A DNA stretch of 64,000 nt from Sphaerotilus mobilis. Its GTDB lineage: Bacteria > Pseudomonadota > Gammaproteobacteria > Burkholderiales > Burkholderiaceae_C. The DNA is taken from positions 587,811 through 651,810 of the forward strand of contig NZ_SGWV01000010.1 of assembly GCF_004216565.1 (NCBI RefSeq), given 5' to 3'. This document shows positions 45,759-54,937 of the stretch, in pieces (the first letter of the stretch is position 1; each line of letters starts with the position of its first letter). The notes below the pieces were generated by a model that saw only the letters and a program-made list of their open reading frames with translations, had not been told where the DNA came from and searched no databases. A program made the position numbers and the translations under genes.

Positions 45759-47063
45759 ATGAAGCTCAAGGCATCCCTGGCGCTCGCTTTCGGCCTGATG
45801 GCCGGCATGGCCAACGCCGCCACCGAACTCGTCATCGCCACCGTGAACAACGGCCACATGATCGAGATGCAGAAGCTCAGCAAGAACTTCGAAGCCGCCA
45901 ACCCCGACATCAAGCTGAAGTGGGTGACGCTGGAAGAAGGCGTGCTGCGCCAGCGCGTGACGACGGACATCGCCACCAAGGGCGGCCAGTTCGACGTCAT
46001 GACCATCGGCATGTACGAAACCCCGATCTGGGGCAAGAAGGGCTGGCTGCAGGAAATCAAGCCGGCCGCCGGCTACGACGTCGATGACCTGCTGCCCGCC
46101 ATGCGCAACGGCCTGTCGGTCGACGGCAAGATGTACTCGGTGCCGTTCTACGGCGAGAGCTCGATGCTGATGTACCGCAAGGACCTGGCCGACAAGGCTG
46201 GCATCACCGTCGCCGCCAACCCGACCTGGGCCGACATCAAGACCCTGGCCAGCAAGATCCATGACCCGAAGAACGGCGTGTACGGCATCTGCCTGCGCGG
46301 CAAGCCGGGCTGGGGCGACAACATGGCCTTCCTGTCGACGCTGGTCAACACCTTCGGCGGCCAGTGGTTCGACATGAGCTGGAAGCCCCAGCTCGAATCG
46401 AAGCCCTGGAAGGACGCGATCACCTTCTACGTCGACCTGCTGAAGAACTACGGCCCTCCGGGCTCGTCGGCCAACAGCTTCAACGAGATCCTGGCGCTGT
46501 ACAACGAAGGCAAGTGCGGCATGTGGATCGACGCGACGATCGCCGCGTCCTTCATCACCGACCCGAAGCAGTCGAAGGTTGCCGACAAGGTCGCCTTCGC
46601 CCAAGCCCCGACGATGGCCACCCCCAAGGGTGCCAACTGGCTGTGGGCCTGGGCCCTGGGCATCCCCGCCTCGACCAAGAAGGGTGACGCGGCGCAGAAG
46701 TTCGTGACCTGGGCGACGTCCAAGGACTACATCGAGCTGGTCGCCAAGACCAACGGCTGGGGCGCGGTCCCGACCGGCACCCGCAAGTCGACCTACGCCA
46801 ACCCCGAGTTCCAGAAGGCCGCCAAGTTCGCCGCTGCCGAGAAGGCCGCGATCGACAGCGCCAACCCGAACGACTCGACCCTGCCGAAGTCGCCGTATGT
46901 GGGCGTGCAGTTCGCCGCCATTCCCGAGTTCCAGGCCATCGGCATCGCGGTGGGCCAGCAGATGAGCTCGGCGCTCGCCGGCAAGACCTCGATCGACGCG
47001 GCCCTCAAGGCCAGCCAGAACGCGGCCGACCGCGAGATGAAGAAGGCCGGCTACTACAAGTAA
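45759..47063 (+). CDS. smoE: sorbitol/mannitol ABC transporter binding protein
   Basis: A 434-residue periplasmic family-1 sugar-binding protein of the SmoE/MtlE type. The signal peptide is MKLKASLALAFGLMAGMANA. The mature part starts ATELVIATVNNGHMIEMQ; FDVMTIGMYETPIWGKKGWL, VPFYGESSMLMYRKDL and GKPGWGDNMAFL are typical of polyol-binding members. GGAG lies before the start. A strong hairpin follows the stop, which should raise its message level over the permease genes. Pairs with the permeases at 47334 and 48271 and the ATPase at 49157. Confidence 0.9.
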   Translation: MKLKASLALAFGLMAGMANAATELVIATVNNGHMIEMQKLSKNFEAANPDIKLKWVTLEEGVLRQRVTTDIATKGGQFDVMTIGMYETPIWGKKGWLQEIKPAAGYDVDDLLPAMRNGLSVDGKMYSVPFYGESSMLMYRKDLADKAGITVAANPTWADIKTLASKIHDPKNGVYGICLRGKPGWGDNMAFLSTLVNTFGGQWFDMSWKPQLESKPWKDAITFYVDLLKNYGPPGSSANSFNEILALYNEGKCGMWIDATIAASFITDPKQSKVADKVAFAQAPTMATPKGANWLWAWALGIPASTKKGDAAQKFVTWATSKDYIELVAKTNGWGAVPTGTRKSTYANPEFQKAAKFAAAEKAAIDSANPNDSTLPKSPYVGVQFAAIPEFQAIGIAVGQQMSSALAGKTSIDAALKASQNAADREMKKAGYYK

Positions 47064-47073
47064 GCCGAGCCAG

Positions 47074-47107
47074 CCGGCATCGACGGCGGCCGTGCCGTCG
47101 ATGCCGG
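47074..47107 (+). terminator. strong hairpin after smoE
   Basis: A perfect 14-bp stem (CCGGCATCGACGGC at 47074-47087 and its complement at 47094-47107) with a 6-base loop. There is no run of T after it, so it is more likely a processing or mRNA-stabilising hairpin, or a partial terminator, that lets the binding protein be made in excess. Confidence 0.6.
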
Positions 47108-47200
47108 TGCCTCCGATCTCCTGAAGGACCGACGCCCGCGGGTCGAACGGCCGGAACCCCGATCCACACGGGAATCCCGGCCGGCTCGACCCGCCTCTTC

Positions 47201-47240
47201 TCGGGCTTTCCTCGGGCTTTCCTCGGGCTTTCCTCGGACT
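47201..47240. repeat. 11-bp tandem repeat, about 3.5 copies
   Basis: The unit TCGGGCTTTCC occurs three times from 47201 to 47233, then as a degenerate copy. It sits in the 270-base gap between smoE and smoF, which otherwise holds only the hairpin at 47074. Confidence 0.8.
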
Positions 47241-47333
47241 CTTCTCCGACGCTTCACTGGCTCCCGGCCACTCACGGCACTTCAACGTCCACGCCTCGCC
47301 TTCCCGCGACGCCGTCCACCGCAGGGCAAGACC

Positions 47334-48251
47334 ATGTCGACCGACGCACTCCCGACGCCACCCGCCGCCGCCCCGGCCGCCCCGCACCAGATCTCGCGCC
47401 TGGTGCCGCGCCTGCTGATGCTGCCGGCCGTCAGCACGCTCTTCCTGTGGATGATCGTGCCGCTGGTGATGACGATCTACTTCAGCGTCATCCGCTACAA
47501 CCTCATGCAGCCCGAGGCCACCGGCTTCATCGGGCTGGAGAACTTCGAATACTTCGTCACCGACCCGTCCTTCGGCGTGGCGGTGATCAACACGCTGCTG
47601 CTGCTGGGCAGCGTCATCCTCATCACGGTGCTGATGGGCGTGGGCATCGCGCTGCTGATCGACGACCCCTTCCCCGGTCGCGGGCTGGTGCGCATCCTGC
47701 TGATCTCGCCCTTCTTCGTCATGCCCACGGTCAATGCGCTGCTGTGGAAGCACATGATGATGAACCCCATCTACGGGGTGCTGGCGCAGGTCTGGCAGTT
47801 CTTCGGCGCCACGCCGGTGGACTGGCTGACGGACTGGCCCCTGTTGAGCGTGATCATCATGGTGGCCTGGCAATGGCTGCCGTTTGCGACGCTGATCTTC
47901 ATCACCTCGCTGCAGAGCATGGACCGCGAGCAGCTCGAAGCCGCGCGCATGGACGGTGCGACCTACCTGCAGCAGCTGCGCTATCTCTACCTGCCGCACA
48001 TGGCCCGTTCGGTCGCGGTGGTCGTGATGATCGAGCTGATCTTCCTGCTGTCGGTGTTTGCCGAGATCTACACCACGACCGGTGGCGGTCCGGGTGATGC
48101 GTCGACCAACGTCGCCTTCCTGATCTTCAAGCAGGCGCTGCTGAACTTCGATGCCGGCGTGGCCTCTGCGGGTGCCCTGTTCGCGGTGCTGCTGGCCAAC
48201 ATCGCCGCCGCCTTCCTGATCCGCCTGGTCGGCAAGAACCTCGACAAATAA
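47334..48251 (+). CDS. smoF: polyol ABC permease
   Basis: A 305-residue MalF-type permease with six membrane segments after a Pro/Ala-rich N-terminus. MIVPLVMTIYFSVIRYNLMQ near the start and the EAA loop (LEAARMDGATYLQQLRYLYL) are typical. Pairs with the permease at 48271. The start has GCAGGGCAAG, a modest ribosome site. Confidence 0.9.
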   Translation: MSTDALPTPPAAAPAAPHQISRLVPRLLMLPAVSTLFLWMIVPLVMTIYFSVIRYNLMQPEATGFIGLENFEYFVTDPSFGVAVINTLLLLGSVILITVLMGVGIALLIDDPFPGRGLVRILLISPFFVMPTVNALLWKHMMMNPIYGVLAQVWQFFGATPVDWLTDWPLLSVIIMVAWQWLPFATLIFITSLQSMDREQLEAARMDGATYLQQLRYLYLPHMARSVAVVVMIELIFLLSVFAEIYTTTGGGPGDASTNVAFLIFKQALLNFDAGVASAGALFAVLLANIAAAFLIRLVGKNLDK

Positions 48252-48270
48252 GTCGATGAGGACAACCAAG

Positions 48271-49101
48271 ATGTCACGTCCTTCCACGCTCACCCCGACC
48301 CTGGTGGCCCGCACGCTGGTCGCCTGGGTCGTCACGCTGACGCTGTTCTTCCCGCTCGGCTGGCTCGTACTGACCGCCTTCAAGACGGAGCTGCAGGCGA
48401 TCTCGGTGCCGCCGCTGGTGTTCTTCCCGCCGACGATGGAGAACTTCCACGAGGTCCAGGAACGCAGCGACTACCTGCTGTATGCGACCAACTCGCTGAT
48501 CACCAGCGTGGCCTCGACCATCCTGGGTCTGGCGCTGGCCGCGCCGGCTGCGTATTCGATGGCCTTCTTCCGCAGCCGCCACACCAAGGACATCCTGATG
48601 TGGATGCTGTCCACGAAGATGATGCCGGCCGTCGGCGCGCTGATGCCGATCTACGTGCTGGCCCAGCAGAGCGCGCTGCTGGACACGCTGACGGGCCTGA
48701 CCATCGTCTTCACGCTCAGCAACCTGCCGATCATGGTGTGGATGCTCTACACCGGCTTCAAGGAGATCCCGCGCGACATCCTCGAGGCCGCCCGCATGGA
48801 CGGCGCGACGCTGTGGCAGGAAGCCCGCCAAGTGTTGCTGCCGCTGTCGATGGGCAGCTTCGCCTCGACCGGCCTCTTGTGCCTGGTGCTGAGCTGGAAC
48901 GAGGCCTTCTGGAGCCTCACGCTGTCGGCCGCCAAGGCCGGCACGCTGGCCGCGCTGATCGCCAGCTACTCCAGCCCCGAGGGCCTGTTCTGGGCCAAGC
49001 TGTCCGCCGCATCGCTCATGGCCATCGCACCGATCGTGGTGTTCGGCTGGTTCAGCCAGAAGCAATTGGTCCAGGGCCTCACGTTTGGTGCAGTCAAGTA
49101 A
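48271..49101 (+). CDS. smoG: polyol ABC permease, MalG-type
   Basis: A 276-residue permease with six membrane segments and EAA loop LEAARMDGATLWQEARQVLL. MMPAVGALMPIYVLAQ and LSWNEAFWSLTLS are family-typical. ATG 48271 is chosen over 48256 because GAGGA lies 8 bases upstream. It follows smoF by 19 bases. Confidence 0.9.
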   Translation: MSRPSTLTPTLVARTLVAWVVTLTLFFPLGWLVLTAFKTELQAISVPPLVFFPPTMENFHEVQERSDYLLYATNSLITSVASTILGLALAAPAAYSMAFFRSRHTKDILMWMLSTKMMPAVGALMPIYVLAQQSALLDTLTGLTIVFTLSNLPIMVWMLYTGFKEIPRDILEAARMDGATLWQEARQVLLPLSMGSFASTGLLCLVLSWNEAFWSLTLSAAKAGTLAALIASYSSPEGLFWAKLSAASLMAIAPIVVFGWFSQKQLVQGLTFGAVK

Positions 49102-49156
49102 GCACTGCCGCCCTGATACACGCACACAAGACACACCGATTCAGGAGTCATCCCAC

Positions 49157-50188
49157 ATGGCCTACCTTCAACTCCAGGGCATCGAGAAGTTCTTCGGCAG
49201 CCACCGCGCGATCAAGGGCGTGGACCTGACGATCAACCAGGGCGAGTTCGTCGTGTTCGTCGGCCCTTCGGGCTGCGGCAAGTCGACGCTGCTGCGGCTG
49301 ATCGCCGGGCTTGAACACATCGACGGCGGCAAGCTGGTGCTCGACGGGCGCGACATCACGCACCTGCCGTCTTCCAAGCGCGACCTCGCGATGGTGTTCC
49401 AGAGCTACGCGCTCTACCCGCACATGAGCGTCTACGAGAACATGAGCTTCGCGCTCAAGCTGGCCAAGGTCGACGAGGCCACGATCCGCGACAAGGTCGA
49501 TCGGGCCGCGAAGATCCTCAACCTGACGCCCTATCTGCAGCGCACGCCCAAGGAGCTGTCGGGCGGCCAGCGTCAGCGTGTGGCCATCGGCCGCGCGATC
49601 GTGCGCGCCCCCAAGGTCTTCCTGTTCGACGAGCCGCTGTCCAACCTGGACGCGGCGCTGCGCGGCCAGACCCGCATCGAGATCGCCCAGTTGCACCGCG
49701 ACCTCGGCGCGACCACGATCTACGTGACACACGATCAGGTCGAGGCGATGACGCTGGCCGACCGCATCGTCGTGCTGCGCGACGGCCTGATCGAGCAGGT
49801 CGGCACGCCGCTGGAGCTCTATGACCGCCCGGCCAACCAGTTCGTCGCGCAGTTCATCGGCTCGCCGCAGATGAACGTGGTCGAAGGCGCGCAGGTGCCG
49901 ACCGTTCCCCACGTGCCGGCCGGTGGCTTCGTCGGCTTGCGGCCCGAGGACGTCACGCTGACCCCCGCAGCCGAGGCCACACCGGGCACCGTGCCCGGCA
50001 CCGTCCGCCTGGTCGAGGCGCTCGGCGCGGAGACGCTGATCTACGTCGCCACCGATGCCGGCGCGCAGCTGGTCTCGCGGCTGGCCAGCCGCAGCACCCT
50101 GCACAGCGGCGACCGCGTCGCCATCGCCATCAACGCCGGCAACGCCCATCGCTTCGATGCGCAGGGCCGTGCCGCACGCCTGCCTTGA
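49157..50188 (+). CDS. smoK: polyol ABC transporter ATPase
   Basis: A 343-residue MalK/UgpC-type ATPase. Walker A GPSGCGKST, Q loop MVFQSYALYPHMSVYENM, signature LSGGQRQRVAIGRAI, Walker B VFLFDEPLSNLD and switch YVTHDQVEAMTLADR are complete. The C-terminal OB-like regulatory domain spans about 235-343. AGGAG precedes the start, and the next gene follows after 14 bases. It completes the four-component importer begun at 45759. Confidence 0.92.
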   Translation: MAYLQLQGIEKFFGSHRAIKGVDLTINQGEFVVFVGPSGCGKSTLLRLIAGLEHIDGGKLVLDGRDITHLPSSKRDLAMVFQSYALYPHMSVYENMSFALKLAKVDEATIRDKVDRAAKILNLTPYLQRTPKELSGGQRQRVAIGRAIVRAPKVFLFDEPLSNLDAALRGQTRIEIAQLHRDLGATTIYVTHDQVEAMTLADRIVVLRDGLIEQVGTPLELYDRPANQFVAQFIGSPQMNVVEGAQVPTVPHVPAGGFVGLRPEDVTLTPAAEATPGTVPGTVRLVEALGAETLIYVATDAGAQLVSRLASRSTLHSGDRVAIAINAGNAHRFDAQGRAARLP

Positions 50189-50202
50189 ACCCGGAGCCGT
50201 CC

Positions 50203-50931
50203 ATGACCCTGCCCCTCCAAGGCCAGATTGCGCTGGTCACCGGCGCCGCCTCCGGCATCGGCCTGGCCAGCACCGAGGCGATGCTGCGCGCCGGTGCCAC
50301 CGTCGTGCTGGCCGATCGCGACGCGCGTGCGCTCGCGCCCCTGTGCGAGCGCCTCGGCCCGGCCGCCCTGCCACTGGTGATCGACCTGCTCGATGCGGCC
50401 GCCTGCGAGACGCTGGTGCCGCAGGTGCTCGCGCGCTGCGGGCAACTGGACATCCTGCATGCCAACGCCGGCACCTATGTCGGCGGTGACCTGGTCGATG
50501 CCGACCCGGCCGCGATCGACCGGATGATCCAGCTCAACGTCTCGGTGGTGATGAAGAACGTGCGTGCCGCGCTGCTGCCGATGATCGAGCGCGGTCGCGG
50601 CGACGTCATCGTCACCAGCTCGCTGGCCGCCCACTACCCGACGCCGTGGGAGCCCGTCTACGCGGCCTCGAAATGGGCCATCGACTGCTTTGTGCAGACC
50701 ACGCGCCGGCAGGTCTTCAAGCACGGCCTGCGGGTCGGCTCGATCTCGCCCGGCCCGGTCATCACCGCGCTGCTGGCCGACTGGCCGGCCGACAAGCTGG
50801 CCGAGGCCCGCGCCAGCGGCAGCCTGCTCGACCCGAGCGAGGTCGCCGAGGTCATCCTCTTCATGCTGACCCGTCCGCGTGGCATGACGATCCGGGACGT
50901 GGTCATGATGCCGACGAATTTTGACCTCTGA
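50203..50931 (+). CDS. sorbitol-type SDR dehydrogenase
   Basis: A 242-residue short-chain dehydrogenase. The NAD site is TGAASGIG (about 12-19), with NAG in LHANAGTY, Ser in VTSSLAAHY, and catalytic Y153 and K157 in YAASKWA. In similar polyol loci the SDR (SmoS) oxidises sorbitol to fructose, or galactitol. GGAG lies before ATG 50203. It ends in a 9-bp tandem repeat that covers its stop codon. Confidence 0.85.
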   Translation: MTLPLQGQIALVTGAASGIGLASTEAMLRAGATVVLADRDARALAPLCERLGPAALPLVIDLLDAAACETLVPQVLARCGQLDILHANAGTYVGGDLVDADPAAIDRMIQLNVSVVMKNVRAALLPMIERGRGDVIVTSSLAAHYPTPWEPVYAASKWAIDCFVQTTRRQVFKHGLRVGSISPGPVITALLADWPADKLAEARASGSLLDPSEVAEVILFMLTRPRGMTIRDVVMMPTNFDL

Positions 50932-50990
50932 GACCCGTGAGACCCCCGAGACCCCTGAGACCCCCGAGACACCTGTGACACCCGAGATCT
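50928..50990. repeat. 9-bp tandem repeat, seven copies
   Basis: Units are variants of CTGAGACCC, CCGAGACCC and GTGAGACCC, with later CTGTGACAC and CCGAGATCT. The first unit contains the stop codon of the SDR gene. In the frame of the next gene it would read Glu-Thr-Pro repeats, but that gene starts after it at 51008. Confidence 0.85.
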
Positions 50991-51007
50991 GCAGACAGGA
51001 CACTGCC

Positions 51008-52396
51008 ATGAACGTCATCCTCCACATCGGCCTCGGTTCCTTCCACCGCGCCCACCAGGCCGTCTATCTGCAGCGCCTGCATGACCTGGGCGACACGACC
51101 TGGGTGCTGGCCGGTGGCAACACCCGGCCCGACATGGCCGAGACCATCGCTGCGCTGCAGGCCAGCGGCGGTGCCTACACGCTGGAGACCATCTCGCCGC
51201 AGGGCGAACATGTCTACGAGCGCATCTCGTCCATCCGCCAGGTCATCCCCTACAGCGCCGACCTGTCCGGCCTGATCGCACAAGGCGCCGCGCCGGCCAC
51301 GAAGGTCATCTCCTTCACGGTCACCGAGGCCGGCTACTACATCGACGCGCAGAACCGCCTCGACCTCGACACCTATGCCGATCTGCGCACCGACCTGGCG
51401 CTGGCCCGCGAGGGCAAGCCGGGCGCGACGATCTACGGCGCGCTGACCGCCATCCTGCGCGCACGCATGGCCAGCGGGGCCGGGCCGGTCACGCTGCTGA
51501 ACTGCGACAACCTGCGCCACAACGGCGACCGTTCGCGCAGCGGCCTGCTGCAGTTCATCGAACACGTCGGCGACAGCGCCCTGCTGGCCTGGGTGCAGGC
51601 GCACACAACCAGCCCGAACGCCATGGTCGACCGCATCACGCCACGCCCGACAGCGGCCGTGCGCGAGCGCGTGCTCGCCGCCACCGGCGTCGATGACGCG
51701 GCGGCGCTGATGGGCGAGAGCTTCATCCAGTGGGTCATCGAGGACCAGTTCATCGCCGGTCGGCCGGCCTGGGAACGGGTCGGCGGCGAGATGGTGGCCT
51801 CGGTGCAGGCCTACGAGGAAGCCAAGATCCGCCTGCTCAACGCCACGCACAGCTGCATCGCCTGGGCCGGCACGCTGGTGGGCTACACATTCATCCACGA
51901 GGGCACGCTGGACCCGGTGATCCGCCAGATGGCCCATGACTACGTCACCGATGACGCGATCCCGGTGCTGACCCCTTCGCCGCTGGACCTGCCCAAGTAC
52001 CGCGACGTGGTGCTCGACCGCTTCGGCAACCCGGCGATCGCCGACACCAACCAGCGTGTCGCGATGGACGCCTTCAGCAAGATCCCCGGGATGATCGCGC
52101 CCACCATCCGCGACAACCTCGCACGAGGCCGCCGCTTCGACAGCGTCGCCATGCTGCCGGCGCTGTTCCTGGCCTATCTGCAGGTCTGGCACCGCGGCGG
52201 CATCGCCTACACCTACCAGGACCAGGCCATGGACCCGGCGGTGGCACACGCCATTTGCGCAGCCGACGACCCGGTTGCAGCCTATGCGGCCGACCCGGTG
52301 CTGTGGGGCGACCTGGCCGGCGATGCGCGGCTGGTCGACGCGCTGCGTGCAGCCTTCACGCGCGTCAACGCCTTCGTCGCCGCGCACCGGCACTAA
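51008..52396 (+). CDS. mtlK: mannitol/D-arabitol 2-dehydrogenase
   Basis: A 462-residue long-chain polyol dehydrogenase (PSLDR family). The Rossmann start HIGLGSFHRAHQAVYLQRL binds NAD. The catalytic K273 sits in AKIRLLNATHSCIAW, the usual K-x4-N-x2-H. These enzymes oxidise mannitol to fructose and D-arabitol to D-xylulose, which fits the xylulokinase downstream. The N-terminus is slightly shorter than in Pseudomonas MtlD. The start is ATG 51008. Confidence 0.9.
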   Translation: MNVILHIGLGSFHRAHQAVYLQRLHDLGDTTWVLAGGNTRPDMAETIAALQASGGAYTLETISPQGEHVYERISSIRQVIPYSADLSGLIAQGAAPATKVISFTVTEAGYYIDAQNRLDLDTYADLRTDLALAREGKPGATIYGALTAILRARMASGAGPVTLLNCDNLRHNGDRSRSGLLQFIEHVGDSALLAWVQAHTTSPNAMVDRITPRPTAAVRERVLAATGVDDAAALMGESFIQWVIEDQFIAGRPAWERVGGEMVASVQAYEEAKIRLLNATHSCIAWAGTLVGYTFIHEGTLDPVIRQMAHDYVTDDAIPVLTPSPLDLPKYRDVVLDRFGNPAIADTNQRVAMDAFSKIPGMIAPTIRDNLARGRRFDSVAMLPALFLAYLQVWHRGGIAYTYQDQAMDPAVAHAICAADDPVAAYAADPVLWGDLAGDARLVDALRAAFTRVNAFVAAHRH

Positions 52397-52458
52397 GCTC
52401 GGGCCTGTCGCCGATGCGGATGGCGCATCGGCCCAGGAACCGATCCCGGAGCTGCCCC

Positions 52459-53385
52459 ATGACCGCCCGCCCTCGCCAGATCAAGCCCGAGCTGGAACAC
52501 GAGTACGCCCGCTCGCCCGAACTGGGCTATGAGCACCCGTCCGACGTGGGTTTTGTGCGTTGCCTGTCGCACGGCTTCCCGACGCCGCTGGCGCGCTGGC
52601 ACTACCACGACGAGTACGAGCTGCACCTGATCACCTCGACCTCGGGCAAGGTCTTCGTGGGCGACTGGATCGGCCAGTTCCAGCCCGGCCACCTCGTGCT
52701 GACCGGCCCGCGCCTGCCGCACAACTGGGTCTCGATGGACATGCCCGACGGCGGTGTGGCCGAGCGTGACCTGGTCATCCAGTTCAACCACGACCCGCTG
52801 GTGCAGGCCGCCGCGACCATCCCCGAACTCGGCGAGGTGCTGCCGCTGCTGGAGCGCGCCAAGCACGGCATCGAGTTCTTCGGCCTGGGCGAGCGCGGCG
52901 CGGCGCACTGGCACCGCGTCAAGGGCACCCGCGGCCTGCGCCGCTTCACCGCCTTCTGCGAGTTCCTGTGTGACCTGGCCGCCAGCACCGACTACCGGCT
53001 GCTGTCGAACGTGCAGCTGCAGAGCGACGACGACGACACCTCGCTGGACCGCATCGACGCGGTCGTGATGCGCCTGACCGAGAACCTCGCCCAGCCCATC
53101 AGTGCGTCCGACATCGCCACCGAACTGGGCATGAGCGAGAGCAGCTTCAGCCGCTTCTTCCGCCGCGCCACCGGCAACACCTTCACCGACTTCGTCAACC
53201 GTGTGCGCATCAACCGCGCCTGCCAGCTGCTGATGGAAAGCGACCGGCTGATCACGCACATCTGCTACGAGGTCGGCTTCAACAACGTCGCCAACTTCAA
53301 CCGCCGCTTCCTGGAGATCAAGGGCATGACGCCGAGCGATTTCCGCAAGCAGTCGGAGAAGCGCTTCAGCGGCGCGTCCGTCTGA
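52459..53385 (+). CDS. mtlR: AraC-family regulator of polyol use
   Basis: A 308-residue AraC-type activator. The N-terminal cupin-like sensor has RWHYHDEYELHLITSTSGK and HNWVSMDMP. The C-terminal double helix-turn-helix (about 205-300) includes ISASDIATELGMSESSFSRF and ITHICYEVGFNNVANFNRRF. It resembles MtlR of Pseudomonas fluorescens, which activates the mannitol operon. Here it lies between the dehydrogenase and kinase genes instead of at the operon head. It probably acts at the region before smoE. Confidence 0.85.
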   Translation: MTARPRQIKPELEHEYARSPELGYEHPSDVGFVRCLSHGFPTPLARWHYHDEYELHLITSTSGKVFVGDWIGQFQPGHLVLTGPRLPHNWVSMDMPDGGVAERDLVIQFNHDPLVQAAATIPELGEVLPLLERAKHGIEFFGLGERGAAHWHRVKGTRGLRRFTAFCEFLCDLAASTDYRLLSNVQLQSDDDDTSLDRIDAVVMRLTENLAQPISASDIATELGMSESSFSRFFRRATGNTFTDFVNRVRINRACQLLMESDRLITHICYEVGFNNVANFNRRFLEIKGMTPSDFRKQSEKRFSGASV

Positions 53386-53417
53386 GCCTGAGCCTGGCAT
53401 TCCCACCCGGAGTTTTC

Positions 53418-54884
53418 ATGTACCTCGGCATCGACCTCGGCACCTCCGAAGTCAAGCTGCTGCTGCTCGACGCGCTGCACCAGATCGTCGCCACCACCGG
53501 CGAGGCCTTGACCGTGCAGCGGCCGCAAGCGCTGTGGAGCGAACAGTCGCCGTCGCAATGGTGGGACGCCACCGACCGCGCCCTGCAGCGTCTGGCCGCC
53601 GAACACGGCCCGGCCATGGCGGCGGTACGCGCCATCGGCCTGTCCGGCCAGATGCACGGCGCGGTGCTGCTCGACGGCCATGACGAGGTGCTGCGCCCGG
53701 CCATCCTCTGGAACGACGGCCGCAGCGCCGCGCAGTGCACGGCGCTGGAAGCCGCCTGCCCGGATCTGCACGCCATCACCGGCAACCTGGCCATGCCCGG
53801 CTTCACGGCGCCGAAGCTGCTGTGGGTGCGCGAGCATGAGCGCGAGACCTTCGACCAGACCCGCCGCGTGCTGCTGCCCAAGGACTGGCTGCGCCTGAAG
53901 CTGACCGGCGAGGCGGTCAGCGAGATGAGCGACGCGGCCGGCACGCTGTGGCTGGACGTCGGCGCACGCGACTGGTCCGACACCGTGCTGGCGGCCTGCG
54001 GCCTGGACCGCAGCCACATGCCCCGGCTGGTCGAAGGCAGTGCCGTGTCGGCCTTCCTGAAGCCCGAACTCGCGGCGCGCTGGGGCCTGACGCCGGGCAT
54101 CCCGGTGGCTGGCGGTGGTGGCGACAACGCCGCCAGCGCGGTCGGCATCGGCGCGGTACGGCCGGGCGAGGGCTTTGTCTCGCTGGGCACCTCGGGCGTG
54201 ATCTTCCTGAGCAGCGACCGTTTCCGACCCAACCCCGCCCAGGCCATGCACGCGTTCTGCCACGCCCTGCCGGGCCAGTGGCACCAGATGAGCGTGATGC
54301 TCAGCGCCGCCAACGGCCTGAGCTGGCTGCAGAAGCTGCTCGGCGCGGCCAGCGTCGGCGACATGCTCGCGCCGGTCGCCCGGCTGAACGCCGAGCAGCG
54401 GGCGCGCGCGCCGATCTTCCTGCCCTACCTCAACGGCGAGCGCACGCCGCACAACGACCCGCAGGCGCAGGGCGTGTTCTTCGGCCTGGGCAACGAGACC
54501 GATGCGGCCGTGCTGGCCTGGTCGGTGCTCGAAGGCGTCACCTTCGGCCTGCTCGACGGCTGGCACAGCCTGGGCGTGCAGCCGGGCGAGGTCACGGCGC
54601 TGACGCTGGTCGGCGGCGGCGCCCGCAGTCCCTTGTGGGCCCAGTTGCTGGCCGACGCGATCGGCGTGCCCATGCTCACCCGCGAAGGCGGCGAAGCCGG
54701 CGGCGCGCTGGGTGCCGCCAGGCTCGCCTGGCTGGCCGACGGCGGCAGCGTCGCCGAGGTCTGCACCGCCCCACCGGTCGCCCGCGTGTTCGCGCCCGAT
54801 GCCGCCGCCCGGCCCGCGCTGCTGGCGCGGCATGCGCGGTTCCAGCGGCTCTATGCGGTCTTGAAGGACGAGTTCAAGGCGTGA
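53418..54884 (+). CDS. xylB: xylulokinase
   Basis: A 488-residue FGGY-family kinase. The N-terminal MYLGIDLGTSEVKLLLLD binds ATP phosphate, GLSGQMHGAVLLD is a diagnostic xylulokinase motif, and GGGARSPLWAQLLADAIG is the FGGY C-terminal motif. It phosphorylates D-xylulose made from D-arabitol. CCGGAG precedes the start. No fructokinase gene is present, so fructose from mannitol or sorbitol must be phosphorylated by another locus. Confidence 0.92.
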   Translation: MYLGIDLGTSEVKLLLLDALHQIVATTGEALTVQRPQALWSEQSPSQWWDATDRALQRLAAEHGPAMAAVRAIGLSGQMHGAVLLDGHDEVLRPAILWNDGRSAAQCTALEAACPDLHAITGNLAMPGFTAPKLLWVREHERETFDQTRRVLLPKDWLRLKLTGEAVSEMSDAAGTLWLDVGARDWSDTVLAACGLDRSHMPRLVEGSAVSAFLKPELAARWGLTPGIPVAGGGGDNAASAVGIGAVRPGEGFVSLGTSGVIFLSSDRFRPNPAQAMHAFCHALPGQWHQMSVMLSAANGLSWLQKLLGAASVGDMLAPVARLNAEQRARAPIFLPYLNGERTPHNDPQAQGVFFGLGNETDAAVLAWSVLEGVTFGLLDGWHSLGVQPGEVTALTLVGGGARSPLWAQLLADAIGVPMLTREGGEAGGALGAARLAWLADGGSVAEVCTAPPVARVFAPDAAARPALLARHARFQRLYAVLKDEFKA

Positions 54885-54905
54885 GCCGGTGACGGCCGAA
54901 CAAGT

Positions 54906-54937
54906 GGTCAGCCGGTCAGCTGGTCAGCCGCTCAGCC
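54906..54937. repeat. 8-bp tandem repeat, four copies
   Basis: GGTCAGCC, GGTCAGCT, GGTCAGCC, GCTCAGCC lie between convergent genes. The last unit includes the stop codon of the giant minus-strand gene. Confidence 0.75.

Noticed and set aside
45612..48383. Long antisense frame over smoE and smoF
   Set aside because: It spans two clear transporter genes and an intergenic hairpin, and the translation has no family features. The same reasoning removes antisense frames over 25051-27078 and 28894-31047.
50921..51007. N-terminal Glu-Thr-Pro extension of mtlK
   Set aside because: It arises from the 9-bp repeat over the SDR stop. The Rossmann start of the family lies right after ATG 51008.
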